Assembly (NCBI GenBank): GCA_013003655.1
Contig: JABDIQ010000128.1
Coordinates: 1-36,407, forward strand
Direction: 5' to 3'
Length of the DNA stretch: 36,407 nt
From: Winogradskyella sp.
GTDB taxonomy: Bacteria; Bacteroidota; Bacteroidia; Flavobacteriales; Flavobacteriaceae
Shown: in pieces, positions 1 to 8,961 of the stretch
Layout: each line of letters starts with the position of its first letter
Numbering within the stretch: the stretch's first letter is position 1
Translations under genes and position numbers: made by a program
Notes under the pieces: model-generated
Seen by the model: the letters and a program-made list of their open reading frames with translations, nothing else
What the model was told of the DNA's origin: nothing
Database searches by the model: none

Positions 1-1186
1 AAGATGGAATAAGAAGCATTAGCATACAAACTATAAATGTACCAACATTGAGAAGTATAATATAATCAAAACTGATATAGACTGGAGCTTCTGTGACATA
101 ATACACGTCTGGATTTAATGGAAATAATTTAAAATATTTCTGTGCAAATAATAATCCCAAGCCAATACAATTTCCCCATAACAAACCCAAACCTATAAGG
201 TAAGATGCGTTGTACAAAAACACCTTACGAATGCTTCTATCGTTACTGCCCAATGCTTTTAAAATACCGATCATTTGAGTACGCTCTAAGATTAGAACTA
301 ACAGAGCAGTAATCATGTTTATACCAGCGACTAAGATCATGATGGCTATTATTCCGTATGTATTATTATCAAATATTTTTATCCATTCGAAAATAGAATA
401 ATACTTCTCTGCAACAGTTGTAGCATTTAATAGCGAAGGTATATTTTGGTATACCTCCTTTCCTTTTTCTTCCAGTTGTGAAAAATCATCAATAAACACT
501 TCAAAATTACCAATTTGGTCAGATGACCACTTGTTGAGCCTTTGTATATGCCTAATATCTGCAATGCAGTATTTTTCATCTAATTCTTGAAATCCTGAAT
601 TATAAATACCAACGATTTCAAAATTGATAATTCGCGGCAACTGATCGATACTTTCAGCAAATAGTGTTTGAAATTTATCGCCTAATTTAAAGCCCAACCT
701 TTTAGCCAGATAGTTAGAGATTAGAACTTCTTCATTGCGCTTATCCAAATAATTTGGTAATCGGCCTTCAACTAAAAATTCTGAAAAATAATCCCATTTA
801 TAATCACTACCAACACCCTTTACAATGACACCTTCAAAGTCTTCTGTAGTACGAATAACCCCAAACTTAGTAGCCACTGCCTGAATATGTGAAATGCCCT
901 CAATAGAATTAAAGTTGGGGTAAAATTCCTGTTGTGTGGATATAGGATTTTGAGACTCATCAGACTCATTAGTATCGTAATTGGTAATTGTAATATCACC
1001 GTTGAATGCAACAACCTTATCTTTTATTTTTTGTTGTAATCCTAATCCCGTGGCAATGGCTATTAGCATTACAATAATTCCTATAGCAATGGCAGCTATA
1101 CCAATTTTAATAATTGGAGCTGATACACTACTTTTATACGTTTTATTGCCAATAATTCGTTTGGCTATAAACAATTCGTAATTCAA
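1..1186 (-). CDS. FtsX-like ABC transporter permease (LolC/LolE type), 3' end beyond the window
   Basis: Manual minus-strand translation is open from a TTG at 1186-1184 to the window edge: LNYELFIAKRIIGNKTYKSSVSAPIIKIGIAAIAIGIIVMLIAIATGLGLQQKIKDKVVAFNGDITI... with a late TM segment IIAIMILVAGINMITALLVLILERTQMIGILKALGSNDRSIRKVF typical of FtsX-like permeases. Absent from the ORF track, probably because it runs off the edge. Confidence 0.85.
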   Translation of the reverse strand, partial: MNYELFIAKRIIGNKTYKSSVSAPIIKIGIAAIAIGIIVMLIAIATGLGLQQKIKDKVVAFNGDITITNYDTNESDESQNPISTQQEFYPNFNSIEGISHIQAVATKFGVIRTTEDFEGVIVKGVGSDYKWDYFSEFLVEGRLPNYLDKRNEEVLISNYLAKRLGFKLGDKFQTLFAESIDQLPRIINFEIVGIYNSGFQELDEKYCIADIRHIQRLNKWSSDQIGNFEVFIDDFSQLEEKGKEVYQNIPSLLNATTVAEKYYSIFEWIKIFDNNTYGIIAIMILVAGINMITALLVLILERTQMIGILKALGSNDRSIRKVFLYNASYLIGLGLLWGNCIGLGLLFAQKYFKLFPLNPDVYYVTEAPVYISFDYIILLNVGTFIVCMLMLLIPS

Positions 1187-1194
1187 AATAAGAT

Positions 1195-2451
1195 ATGCAT
1201 TTAAAGGTCTTCAAAAATACAGTTTTATTCTTTGTTCTGATGGTGATTTCCTGTGGTAATAATCCAAAAGAGCATCACATGCAAGATCAACATAAGTTAA
1301 TTGTTAAAAATGAAGATAATCGAATTGTAGTTGGTGCTAATAGACTGCAACAGTATTTACCAGAACTAAAAGGCAAACGCGTTGGCATTGTGGCAAATCA
1401 AACCTCGGTAATTTTTAAAGATAAAAACCATAAGGATCAAGATGTAACCTATACACATCTGGTAGATTCATTATTGGCTTTGGATGTAAATATAAAACAT
1501 GTGTTTTCGCCAGAACACGGATTTAGAGGCACGGCAGACGCTGGCGAACTTGTTAAAGATGGCGTAGATACCAAAACAGGTTTACCCATTTTTTCTTTAC
1601 ATGGCAAGCACAAAAAGCCAGCAAAAGATCAACTTGAATATATAGACGTTATGGTTTTTGACATTCAAGACGTAGGTGTACGTTTTTATACGTATATATC
1701 AACGCTTCATTACGTAATGGAAGCCTGTGCGGAGCATAAGATTCCGCTGATAATCCTTGATCGCCCAAACCCAAATGGTAATTATGTAGATGGACCTGTT
1801 TTAGAAGCTAAACATAAGAGTTTTTTAGGTATGCACCCTATTCCATTGGTTCATGGCATGACCATTGGAGAATATGCACACATGATAAATGGTGAAAACT
1901 GGCTTAATGACGGCATTCAATGCACCATTAAAGTAATAGAACTTATTAATTATACACATCAAAGTAGTTACAGCCTACCCATTAGACCTTCACCTAATCT
2001 GCCAAATGACCAAGCCATAACGTTATATCCTAGCTTGGGCTTATTTGAAGGTACTAACATAAATGCTGGAAGAGGTACCGAATATCAATTTCAGCGGTAT
2101 GGCGCACCTTTTTTAGACAAAAACCATTATACATTTAGCTATACACCAGTGGCTAATTTTGGCTCTAAATATCCAAAACATGAGAATACCACTTGCTATG
2201 GAGAAGACCTTTCTTCGATTAGTGTGAAACGTGAGTTGACTTTAAAATTTGTCATTGATGCCTACAAAAACGCAGTAGATAAGTCTAAAGTTTTTAACAC
2301 CGACAATTTTACCAAACATGCTGGAACTGAAAGCCTTCAAAAACAAATTGAAGCTGGACTTAGTGAAGCTGAAATTAAAAGTACTTGGCGAGAAGGACTT
2401 TTAAATTATAAAGTAAAAAGAGCAAAGTATCTTTTATATCCTGAAAACTAA
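1195..2451 (+). CDS. DUF1343 / NamZ-type exo-beta-N-acetylmuramidase family lipoprotein
   Basis: 418 aa; lipobox-like N-terminus (VLMVISC); KGKRVGIVANQTSV, FSPEHGFRG, VMVFDIQDVGVRFYTYISTLHYVMEAC, ILDRPNPNGNYVDGPVL motifs of the DUF1343 family. Confidence 0.9.
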   Translation: MHLKVFKNTVLFFVLMVISCGNNPKEHHMQDQHKLIVKNEDNRIVVGANRLQQYLPELKGKRVGIVANQTSVIFKDKNHKDQDVTYTHLVDSLLALDVNIKHVFSPEHGFRGTADAGELVKDGVDTKTGLPIFSLHGKHKKPAKDQLEYIDVMVFDIQDVGVRFYTYISTLHYVMEACAEHKIPLIILDRPNPNGNYVDGPVLEAKHKSFLGMHPIPLVHGMTIGEYAHMINGENWLNDGIQCTIKVIELINYTHQSSYSLPIRPSPNLPNDQAITLYPSLGLFEGTNINAGRGTEYQFQRYGAPFLDKNHYTFSYTPVANFGSKYPKHENTTCYGEDLSSISVKRELTLKFVIDAYKNAVDKSKVFNTDNFTKHAGTESLQKQIEAGLSEAEIKSTWREGLLNYKVKRAKYLLYPEN

Positions 2452-2855
2452 TCTTCTTTTGATTTTTTGGTAGAACGTGATGCAAAGGATTTTGATGATT
2501 TAGACTCAATTGCATATTTTTCAAGAATCTCTATAACAAAAACAATCCGTAAAGGTGATTGTACTGCAACCAAAACATTCTTACCCTTTGACAGTTGATT
2601 CAGAGCTAATGTAAATTCATTTTTATTTATAATTCTATGAAAATCGCTACCATCATTATTTGTAGAATATAACGCATTGATAAGTTTATCACTGCGAAGC
2701 ACCAGTGAATCTTTGGTCTTATTAAGATCGTGAAACAAGTGTTTGGCTAGTACGTTCTTGTTCTTTTTAATCGTTGCAACTACATTTTGAGCAGAAAGCT
2801 GATTAACAAACAAAACAATAGCAATGAGGGTAATGCTTTTATAAAATCTTTTCAA
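2448..2855 (-). CDS. Hypothetical secreted protein
   Basis: 135 aa ORF with signal peptide (MKRFYKSITLIAIVLFVNQLSAQ); no family recognised. Confidence 0.65.
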   Translation of the reverse strand: MKRFYKSITLIAIVLFVNQLSAQNVVATIKKNKNVLAKHLFHDLNKTKDSLVLRSDKLINALYSTNNDGSDFHRIINKNEFTLALNQLSKGKNVLVAVQSPLRIVFVIEILEKYAIESKSSKSFASRSTKKSKED

Positions 2856-2971
2856 AAAAAAATACTATTAAGTTTAACTATTATTCAACTCAACAGTAAC
2901 TAACCAATCCATAACGAACATAGCTAGATTATAAAGAATAGATACGCTAAAACCCTTAAAAAGCTAAAATT

Positions 2972-3841
2972 TTAGAGGAAATGCATGTTTTTGTTAATAA
3001 CCTGTTGAAAAGTCTCTTGCTTCAACAGTTCTATTAGGAGATGAGGATAGTCGGTAATTATGGCATCCACACCAAAAGATTTTGTGCGTTTTAAATGCGT
3101 ATCTTCATTGATCGTCCAAGGAATAACCCTATAATTTTGAGATTGATAAAGCTTAACTTTTGCTTTGGTCAATAATTTAAAATACGGACTAATTATATCT
3201 GGCTTAAACGAAAGTTTTTTTAGTTTATCTTCAATACATTCATTTTCATCTATCAATAAAGCGATGGTCATATCTGGATCTTGACACTTAATTTCTTCTA
3301 GTATATCTAAATCAAATGACTGTAAATTACATCGGTTATTAAAATCATAAGATTTTATAGTTCGTAAAACAAGAGCAACATATTAATTTGGGTGAGGGGT
3401 GTAAATGCCGTAATATTCTAGTTTAGATTTTATTTCAATATTGAATCTCACCTGAGATCCTTTAGATATGACCAAATCAAAAACTTCATTCAATAAAGGT
3501 TTATACGCCTTCATTTTTATTTGTTCTGGATACGAAGGATGTTCCTTTGACCCACAATCAAAAGCCTTTATTTCAGCATGCGACATTTTGTAAAGATTAA
3601 ACATCATATCCTCGGATTCTGGGATATCTTGCCCATTTGGTTTTTGGCATATTGTTCGGCTCATAAACGGCTCATGAGATACGACAACTTCATTATCTTT
3701 AGTTATTGCTATATCTAATTCAATGGCGTCAACACCTAGATCTATTGCTTTTTCAAAGGCTGGCAATGTATTTTCTGGAAATAATGCACGGCAACCGCGA
3801 TGACCGTGTACTTTAATTTTAGATGGTTGATGACTACTCAT
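2972..3841 (-). pseudogene. Glycerophosphodiester phosphodiesterase interrupted by an in-frame TAA
   Basis: ORFs 3383-3841 (HGHRGCRALFPENTLPAFEKAIDLGVDAIELDI) and 2972-3271 (VIPWTINEDTHLKRTKSFGVDAIITDYPHLL) are the N- and C-terminal parts of one GDPD in the same frame. The intervening codons are open (YVALVLRTIKSYDFNNRCNLQSFDLDILEEIKCQDPD); the only interruption is TAA at 3385-3383. Confidence 0.85.
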
Positions 3842-3870
3842 TGATAGGCAATGCTAAATAAAAAAGCGTA

Positions 3871-4713
3871 TTACTTTTCAGACTCTGGTGTAAAGGTAGG
3901 TTTCTCGTATTTTTGAAACGGTTGCTTTAGCAAATCTGCGATATTGCTATTTTTTTGTTCATCAGGAAACACATCAACACCATACACCAATTTATCTCTA
4001 TCTAAATACATATAGGTTCCTAAAAGTCGGTCCCAAACACTAAAAATATTTCCATAGTTAGAATCTGTGTATGGTAATCTGTAATGGTGATGAATCTTAT
4101 GCATATCTGGAGAGACCAAAACATAACTCATAGCTTTATCTAACTGTCTTGGTAACTTAATGTTAGCATGTGTTAATTGGGTAAATACTACCGAAAGAGA
4201 TTGATATAAAAATACTAGCGCAATAGGAGTACCAACTACAAATACGCCCAAAAGGGTAAATGCAAATCTCACCAAACTTTCAATAGGGTGATGTCTGTTG
4301 GCCGTTGTGGTATCCACCTTATGATCGGTATGGTGTACTAAATGCACCATCCATAGTGGCTTTACTTTATGCTCAACGTAATGTGCAAGGTATGCACCAA
4401 AAAAATCGAGCAATAACACTCCTAATAAGGCGTACATCCACAGTGGCATTTCGGGTAACCAATTAATAATGCCAAAATCATTGGCTTTAACCCAATCTGC
4501 AGTACTTAGCAGCAAAAATGCTAGCCCAAAGTTTATGAGGATTGTGGTTAAGGTAAAAAAGAAATTTGGCACTGCATGTTTCCACTTTTTATATTTGAAC
4601 CTAAATAGAGGTACCGTGCCTTCTAATAACCAAAAAAATGTAATTCCTCCTACCAGTAAAAGGCTTCTATGTAACGACGGAATTGTCTCAAAATAGGCTA
4701 TTATACTTTCCAA
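3871..4713 (-). CDS. Sterol desaturase / fatty acid hydroxylase family membrane protein
   Basis: 280 aa; histidine boxes HYVEH, HLVHHTDH, NRHHPIE, HKIHHH; multiple TM segments. Confidence 0.9.
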   Translation of the reverse strand: MESIIAYFETIPSLHRSLLLVGGITFFWLLEGTVPLFRFKYKKWKHAVPNFFFTLTTILINFGLAFLLLSTADWVKANDFGIINWLPEMPLWMYALLGVLLLDFFGAYLAHYVEHKVKPLWMVHLVHHTDHKVDTTTANRHHPIESLVRFAFTLLGVFVVGTPIALVFLYQSLSVVFTQLTHANIKLPRQLDKAMSYVLVSPDMHKIHHHYRLPYTDSNYGNIFSVWDRLLGTYMYLDRDKLVYGVDVFPDEQKNSNIADLLKQPFQKYEKPTFTPESEK

Positions 4714-4715
4714 TG

Positions 4716-5612
4716 TTATTTTTTAAGGCTATTAATAAAAATATGTGCTTGCTTCAAATTTACTAAAGAAACTTCAGTTTTCCACTGTGCTACATTTTTT
4801 TGATCTCGTTCTATTTTATAAGCTGTATAATATAAAAATGCAACCAACGATTTATTAGTGTCACTGATTTCCTCTTTGCTTAATTTTTTGAGCTTTCTAA
4901 TGACTTTTCGTGGTTTATTAAGAATAAGTTCCTGATAAACCTTCACTAATTCTAGTCGTTCTTTTAATACATTTTCATTTTCATAGTTCTGCAACTCTAA
5001 AAACGCCTCAGCCTCTTCCAGATAGATCTGCGATAGCTTAATGATCTCTAGTCTTAATTCATCACTAGTATAAATGGCATAATCCACGTATTTAGATCCT
5101 AAATAAAATGCGGAGTAAAAATCTACATTACGTTGATAATTTCTAATTTCCTGTTCAAGAAAAGACGTGTCTAAAGAATAGCGTTTTACAAAAGCTGTAA
5201 AATTAAGTGGATCATAGCTAATATAGGCTGTACTTAACATATTACCGTTAGCATCCATGATCTTAATGGAGTCATCATCAAATTTTTCTTTATATAGATA
5301 AGATCGTTTAGATTTAATCTCCTCATACCAATCATCATATTCAGTTTCGTTTAAAAGCACTGGAACGAAGTTTTCCCAAATAATAGTATTAAGTCCTTCG
5401 CTTTCAAAAAGGTCCTCAACAAGTATTTTATTCCCATTTTCATCAATTACAATAACTGTCAGTGGGTATTCTATAGATCCTTCCCACATCACAAATAACA
5501 TTTTATTTTGTGTGAGTGCTAATTTTTGAGCAATAGCAAATGAAGACATCCATTCCTGTGCTACGACAGTATTGAATAGCATTAGCAATACGATTAAACA
5601 TTTTATTTTCAT
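4716..5612 (-). CDS. Hypothetical secreted protein, possibly a degenerate thioredoxin-like fold
   Basis: 298 aa, signal peptide; EWMSSFAIAQKLALTQNKMLFVMWEGS resembles the start of thioredoxin-like domains but without CxxC. Confidence 0.65.
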   Translation of the reverse strand: MKIKCLIVLLMLFNTVVAQEWMSSFAIAQKLALTQNKMLFVMWEGSIEYPLTVIVIDENGNKILVEDLFESEGLNTIIWENFVPVLLNETEYDDWYEEIKSKRSYLYKEKFDDDSIKIMDANGNMLSTAYISYDPLNFTAFVKRYSLDTSFLEQEIRNYQRNVDFYSAFYLGSKYVDYAIYTSDELRLEIIKLSQIYLEEAEAFLELQNYENENVLKERLELVKVYQELILNKPRKVIRKLKKLSKEEISDTNKSLVAFLYYTAYKIERDQKNVAQWKTEVSLVNLKQAHIFINSLKK

Positions 5613-5614
5613 TG

Positions 5615-6106
5615 CTATTTTATTTGGGTTTTCATTGCCTCAACAATATTATAGGCTGCAGGGCAAATTGCCACATTTTTAAGTGTTAAATTAGAAATTT
5701 GCTGAAATTTTTTGCGATCTGTATGAGGAAATTCTCGGCATGCCTTGGGTCTTACCTCGTAGATAGAACAGTAATTATCGTCACCCAAAAAGGTACATGG
5801 CACAGCTTGTAACACATAATCGTTTTCTTCATCTAGAATTAAATAGGTATCAATAAAGTCTGAAGGCTTCATTTTAAAATGCCTTGCAATACGCGAAATA
5901 TCTTTATCTGTAAACAAAGGACCTGTTGTTTTGCAACAATTTGCACACTCCAAACAATCCGTTTTACGAAACTCGGCATCATGCAACTCTTGCATTATAT
6001 AATCTAATTGTTTCGGTGGTTTCTTTTTAAGTTTATTAAAGAATAGTTTGTTTTCCTTATGTTTATCTTTGGCTCGTTTGGCTAGCGAATTGATTTGGTC
6101 TTGCAT
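5615..6106 (-). CDS. YkgJ-family cysteine cluster protein
   Basis: 163 aa; CLECANCCKTTGPLFTDKDI...CTFLGDDNYCSIYEVRPKACREFPHT. Confidence 0.92.
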   Translation of the reverse strand: MQDQINSLAKRAKDKHKENKLFFNKLKKKPPKQLDYIMQELHDAEFRKTDCLECANCCKTTGPLFTDKDISRIARHFKMKPSDFIDTYLILDEENDYVLQAVPCTFLGDDNYCSIYEVRPKACREFPHTDRKKFQQISNLTLKNVAICPAAYNIVEAMKTQIK

Positions 6107-6130
6107 ACTGCAAAAATACTATAAATCTAT

Positions 6131-6826
6131 ATGAAAGATATTTTAGGTAAAGCATTATTAGATTATCATTTAGGATATTATACCGAAGATATTATAACAT
6201 GGACCAATATCTCTGATGAAGACGTTTTACCACTACCCCATCTTTTTAGAAGTTATAACGAAATGCCAACACTAGAGCAAAAAGCGTTACAGTTAGCAAA
6301 CGGTAAAATATTAGATGTTGGCTGTGGTGCAGGGAATCATTCACTTTGGCTACAGCAAAAAGGATTTGATGTAAAAGCAATAGACATTTCAAAAGGTGCC
6401 ATTGAAGTTTGTAAAGCTAGAGGTGTTAAAAACGTTCAATTATCAAATTTGTTAGATGAAGCAGGTGTTTTCGATACTATTTTATTATTAATGAATGGCA
6501 CAGGTGTTTTTAAAAAAATAGAGTATCTCTCTCTATATTTACTGCATCTAAAGTCATTACTATCACCTGGTGGTCAGATTTTAATAGATTCCTCAGATAT
6601 TGCTTATATGTACATGGATGATGATGGTGGACAATGGGTAGATATCAATCGTACTTACTACGGAGAATTAGATTATTATTTGAGTTATAAAGGTGAAAAT
6701 GAAGATCCTTTAAATTGGTTGTATTTAGATTTTGAAACCTTAAAATCGGCATGCAATATTCAAAACCTCACTTGCGAAAAAATTATGGAAGGCGACCATT
6801 ATGATTATTTGGCCAGAATTTCTTAA
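6131..6826 (+). CDS. Class I SAM-dependent methyltransferase
   Basis: 231 aa; motif I ILDVGCGAGNHSLWL, VKAIDISKGAIEVCK. Confidence 0.92.
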   Translation: MKDILGKALLDYHLGYYTEDIITWTNISDEDVLPLPHLFRSYNEMPTLEQKALQLANGKILDVGCGAGNHSLWLQQKGFDVKAIDISKGAIEVCKARGVKNVQLSNLLDEAGVFDTILLLMNGTGVFKKIEYLSLYLLHLKSLLSPGGQILIDSSDIAYMYMDDDGGQWVDINRTYYGELDYYLSYKGENEDPLNWLYLDFETLKSACNIQNLTCEKIMEGDHYDYLARIS

Positions 6827-6832
6827 GCCTTT

Positions 6833-7213
6833 TTATTTGGAATTATACAACTGCTTTGCAGCTTCTTTACTTTCTTCAAAAAAATTAGCTCCAAACTTAT
6901 CGCGTAATAATTCTTTCATTTTATTAGAATAGCATAATTCTGAAGGTAAAACTGTGCAACCACCAAAACTCATTATCACGTTATAGTTCTTTGCCATATA
7001 ATCTATATAGTAATTTTCAAAATCCCAATCTTGAGAAACTATCAAACCGTAAGTTACCATAACGTATTTTCCATTTGAAAAATCTGTAATGGCCATTTCT
7101 GTACCATAATCGCATGGGTTTTCATGGTTATTCATAGTTGTCAACTTGCTTTGCGAAAATATACTACTAGTACTTAATAACGCTAAAATTAAAATTAAGT
7201 GTCTCATACTCAT
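6833..7213 (-). CDS. Hypothetical secreted protein
   Basis: 126 aa with signal peptide (MSMRHLILILALLSTSSIFSQ); family not recognised. Confidence 0.6.
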   Translation of the reverse strand: MSMRHLILILALLSTSSIFSQSKLTTMNNHENPCDYGTEMAITDFSNGKYVMVTYGLIVSQDWDFENYYIDYMAKNYNVIMSFGGCTVLPSELCYSNKMKELLRDKFGANFFEESKEAAKQLYNSK

Positions 7214-7269
7214 GGAGTATCAAAAAGTATTCCAATACTTATATCTTCTTTTTTCAATCGAAATTATTT

Positions 7270-8883
7270 TTACAGAAGTTCACCACCAACAACAGTTTTT
7301 AAAACCTTTATTTCAGGAATTTCACGAACATCAATCGTCATAATATCTTTATCTAAAATTATAAAATCTGCATATTTTCCGACTTCTATACTCCCTTTTT
7401 CGTCTTCTTCAAAATTTGCATATGCTGCCCAAATGGTCATTCCTTTTAATGTTTCCTCTCGGGTTAATGCGTTTTCTGATTGAAATCCACCTTCAGGGTA
7501 TGCATCTAGATCTTGTCTAGCTACGGAAGCATAAAAAGTTAAAAACGGACTGACTCGTTCTACCGGAAAGTCTGTACCCAAGGCTACTTTTCCATAAGCG
7601 TTTAATAAATCTTTATAAGCATAAGCGCCTTTTATTCTGGTTGGTCCTACTCTATCTTCAGCCCAGTACATATCGCTTGTAGCATGCGTTGGCTGAACAG
7701 ATGGGAATATTGTCTTGTAACTTTCAAAATCTTCTGGTGATACAATTTGAGCATGCTCTACACGCCATCGTCTATCATCTTTGCCCTCCAATACTTTGTT
7801 GTATGTATTTAGCACAAAGTGATTTGCTGAATCACCAATAGCATGGGTATTCATTTGATAATCCGAATTTGCTATGCGTTGCGCAGATTCACGTATGGTT
7901 TCTAAATCTGTAACAGGTAAACCATAATGACCTGGTTTGTCACTGTAAGGCTTTCTTAACAAAGCACCTCTGCTACCCAGAGCACCATCTGCATAAAACT
8001 TAAATGATCGTACATTTAATCGGTCTGTTTTAATAATCCCTTTATTTAAGAAATGGCCTAAATTCTCTTTAGATGCAGAGACCATAGCGTAAATTCTCAT
8101 TTTTAGATCGCCTGTAGCTTGCAAACTATCAATAACCTCTATGGCTTCTATGGTTAATCCTGCATCATCTACAGTGGTTAATCCTAGATCAAAACAAATG
8201 TCTTGTGCCTGGAGCAATGCTTCTGCCATATCATTGCGTGTTGGTTTTGGCCAATAATCCATCACTAAATTTTCGGCGTTATCTACTAATACGCCTGTTA
8301 ATTCTCCATTTTCTATAACCACTTCACCGCCTTCAATTTTACTATTAACCGTAACCTTTCCTAGATCTAATGCCGCTTGATTGCACAATAACGCATGACC
8401 ATCAACGCGTGTCAATGCTATAGGTGTATTTGGGTAAAGTTTATCTAATAATTTTTTGTTAGGAAATGACTTTTCTTCCCAATCGTTTTGGTCCCAGCCT
8501 CTACCAACTATAAAAGCACGATTATTTGTGTTCTGAAAATCTGTAACGCGCTTCACAACCTCCTCAAAACTTTTGGTGCCTACTAAGTCAACCGCTTGTT
8601 GATTAAAACCCAATCCTAAAAAATGGCAATGTGCATCTATAAATCCTGGAGTTACGGTATGTCCTTCAGCATCTAAAACATCTAAAGCTTCAAACTGAGA
8701 TTCAATATCTGTTTGAGATCCTACACCTACTATTTTACCATCTTTTACGGCAAGTGCTTCTGCTGTTGAAAAATTTGAATCAACAGTATAAATAGTAGCG
8801 TTTACAACCAACAAATCAGCTTGTTCTTTGGTTGTACAATGCAATAAGGTTAAGGCGACAATTAGTCCTAGAAATTTTTTCAT
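7270..8883 (-). CDS. Amidohydrolase family lipoprotein (YtcJ-like metal-dependent hydrolase)
   Basis: 537 aa; lipobox LLHC; VTPGFIDAHCHFLGLG, ALTRVDGHALLCN, NTHAIGDSANHFVLN, WRVEHAQIVSPEDF, ALGTDFPVE. Confidence 0.92.
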   Translation of the reverse strand: MKKFLGLIVALTLLHCTTKEQADLLVVNATIYTVDSNFSTAEALAVKDGKIVGVGSQTDIESQFEALDVLDAEGHTVTPGFIDAHCHFLGLGFNQQAVDLVGTKSFEEVVKRVTDFQNTNNRAFIVGRGWDQNDWEEKSFPNKKLLDKLYPNTPIALTRVDGHALLCNQAALDLGKVTVNSKIEGGEVVIENGELTGVLVDNAENLVMDYWPKPTRNDMAEALLQAQDICFDLGLTTVDDAGLTIEAIEVIDSLQATGDLKMRIYAMVSASKENLGHFLNKGIIKTDRLNVRSFKFYADGALGSRGALLRKPYSDKPGHYGLPVTDLETIRESAQRIANSDYQMNTHAIGDSANHFVLNTYNKVLEGKDDRRWRVEHAQIVSPEDFESYKTIFPSVQPTHATSDMYWAEDRVGPTRIKGAYAYKDLLNAYGKVALGTDFPVERVSPFLTFYASVARQDLDAYPEGGFQSENALTREETLKGMTIWAAYANFEEDEKGSIEVGKYADFIILDKDIMTIDVREIPEIKVLKTVVGGELL

Positions 8884-8902
8884 GGTTATTTTTTTAAGAA
8901 TT

Positions 8903-8938
8903 GTAAAAATAAGAAAAGCACCTCATATGAGATGCTTT
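8903..8938 (-). terminator. Rho-independent-type terminator after the TPR/OMP gene pair
   Basis: Minus strand AAAGCATCTC-ATAT-GAGGTGCTTT followed by T-rich TTCTTATTTTT; lies just downstream of the 8962 stop. Confidence 0.7.
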
Positions 8939-8961
8939 CAAGATATTTATGCCATAATTTC

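Noticed and set aside
820-1181. ORFs 820-1014 (-) and 981-1181 (+)
   Set aside because: Inside the FtsX-like permease gene, which is coding in another minus-strand frame up to 1186.
7146-7483. Plus-strand ORFs of 65 and 94 aa
   Set aside because: Overlap the ends of the minus-strand hypothetical and amidohydrolase genes; low-complexity translations.
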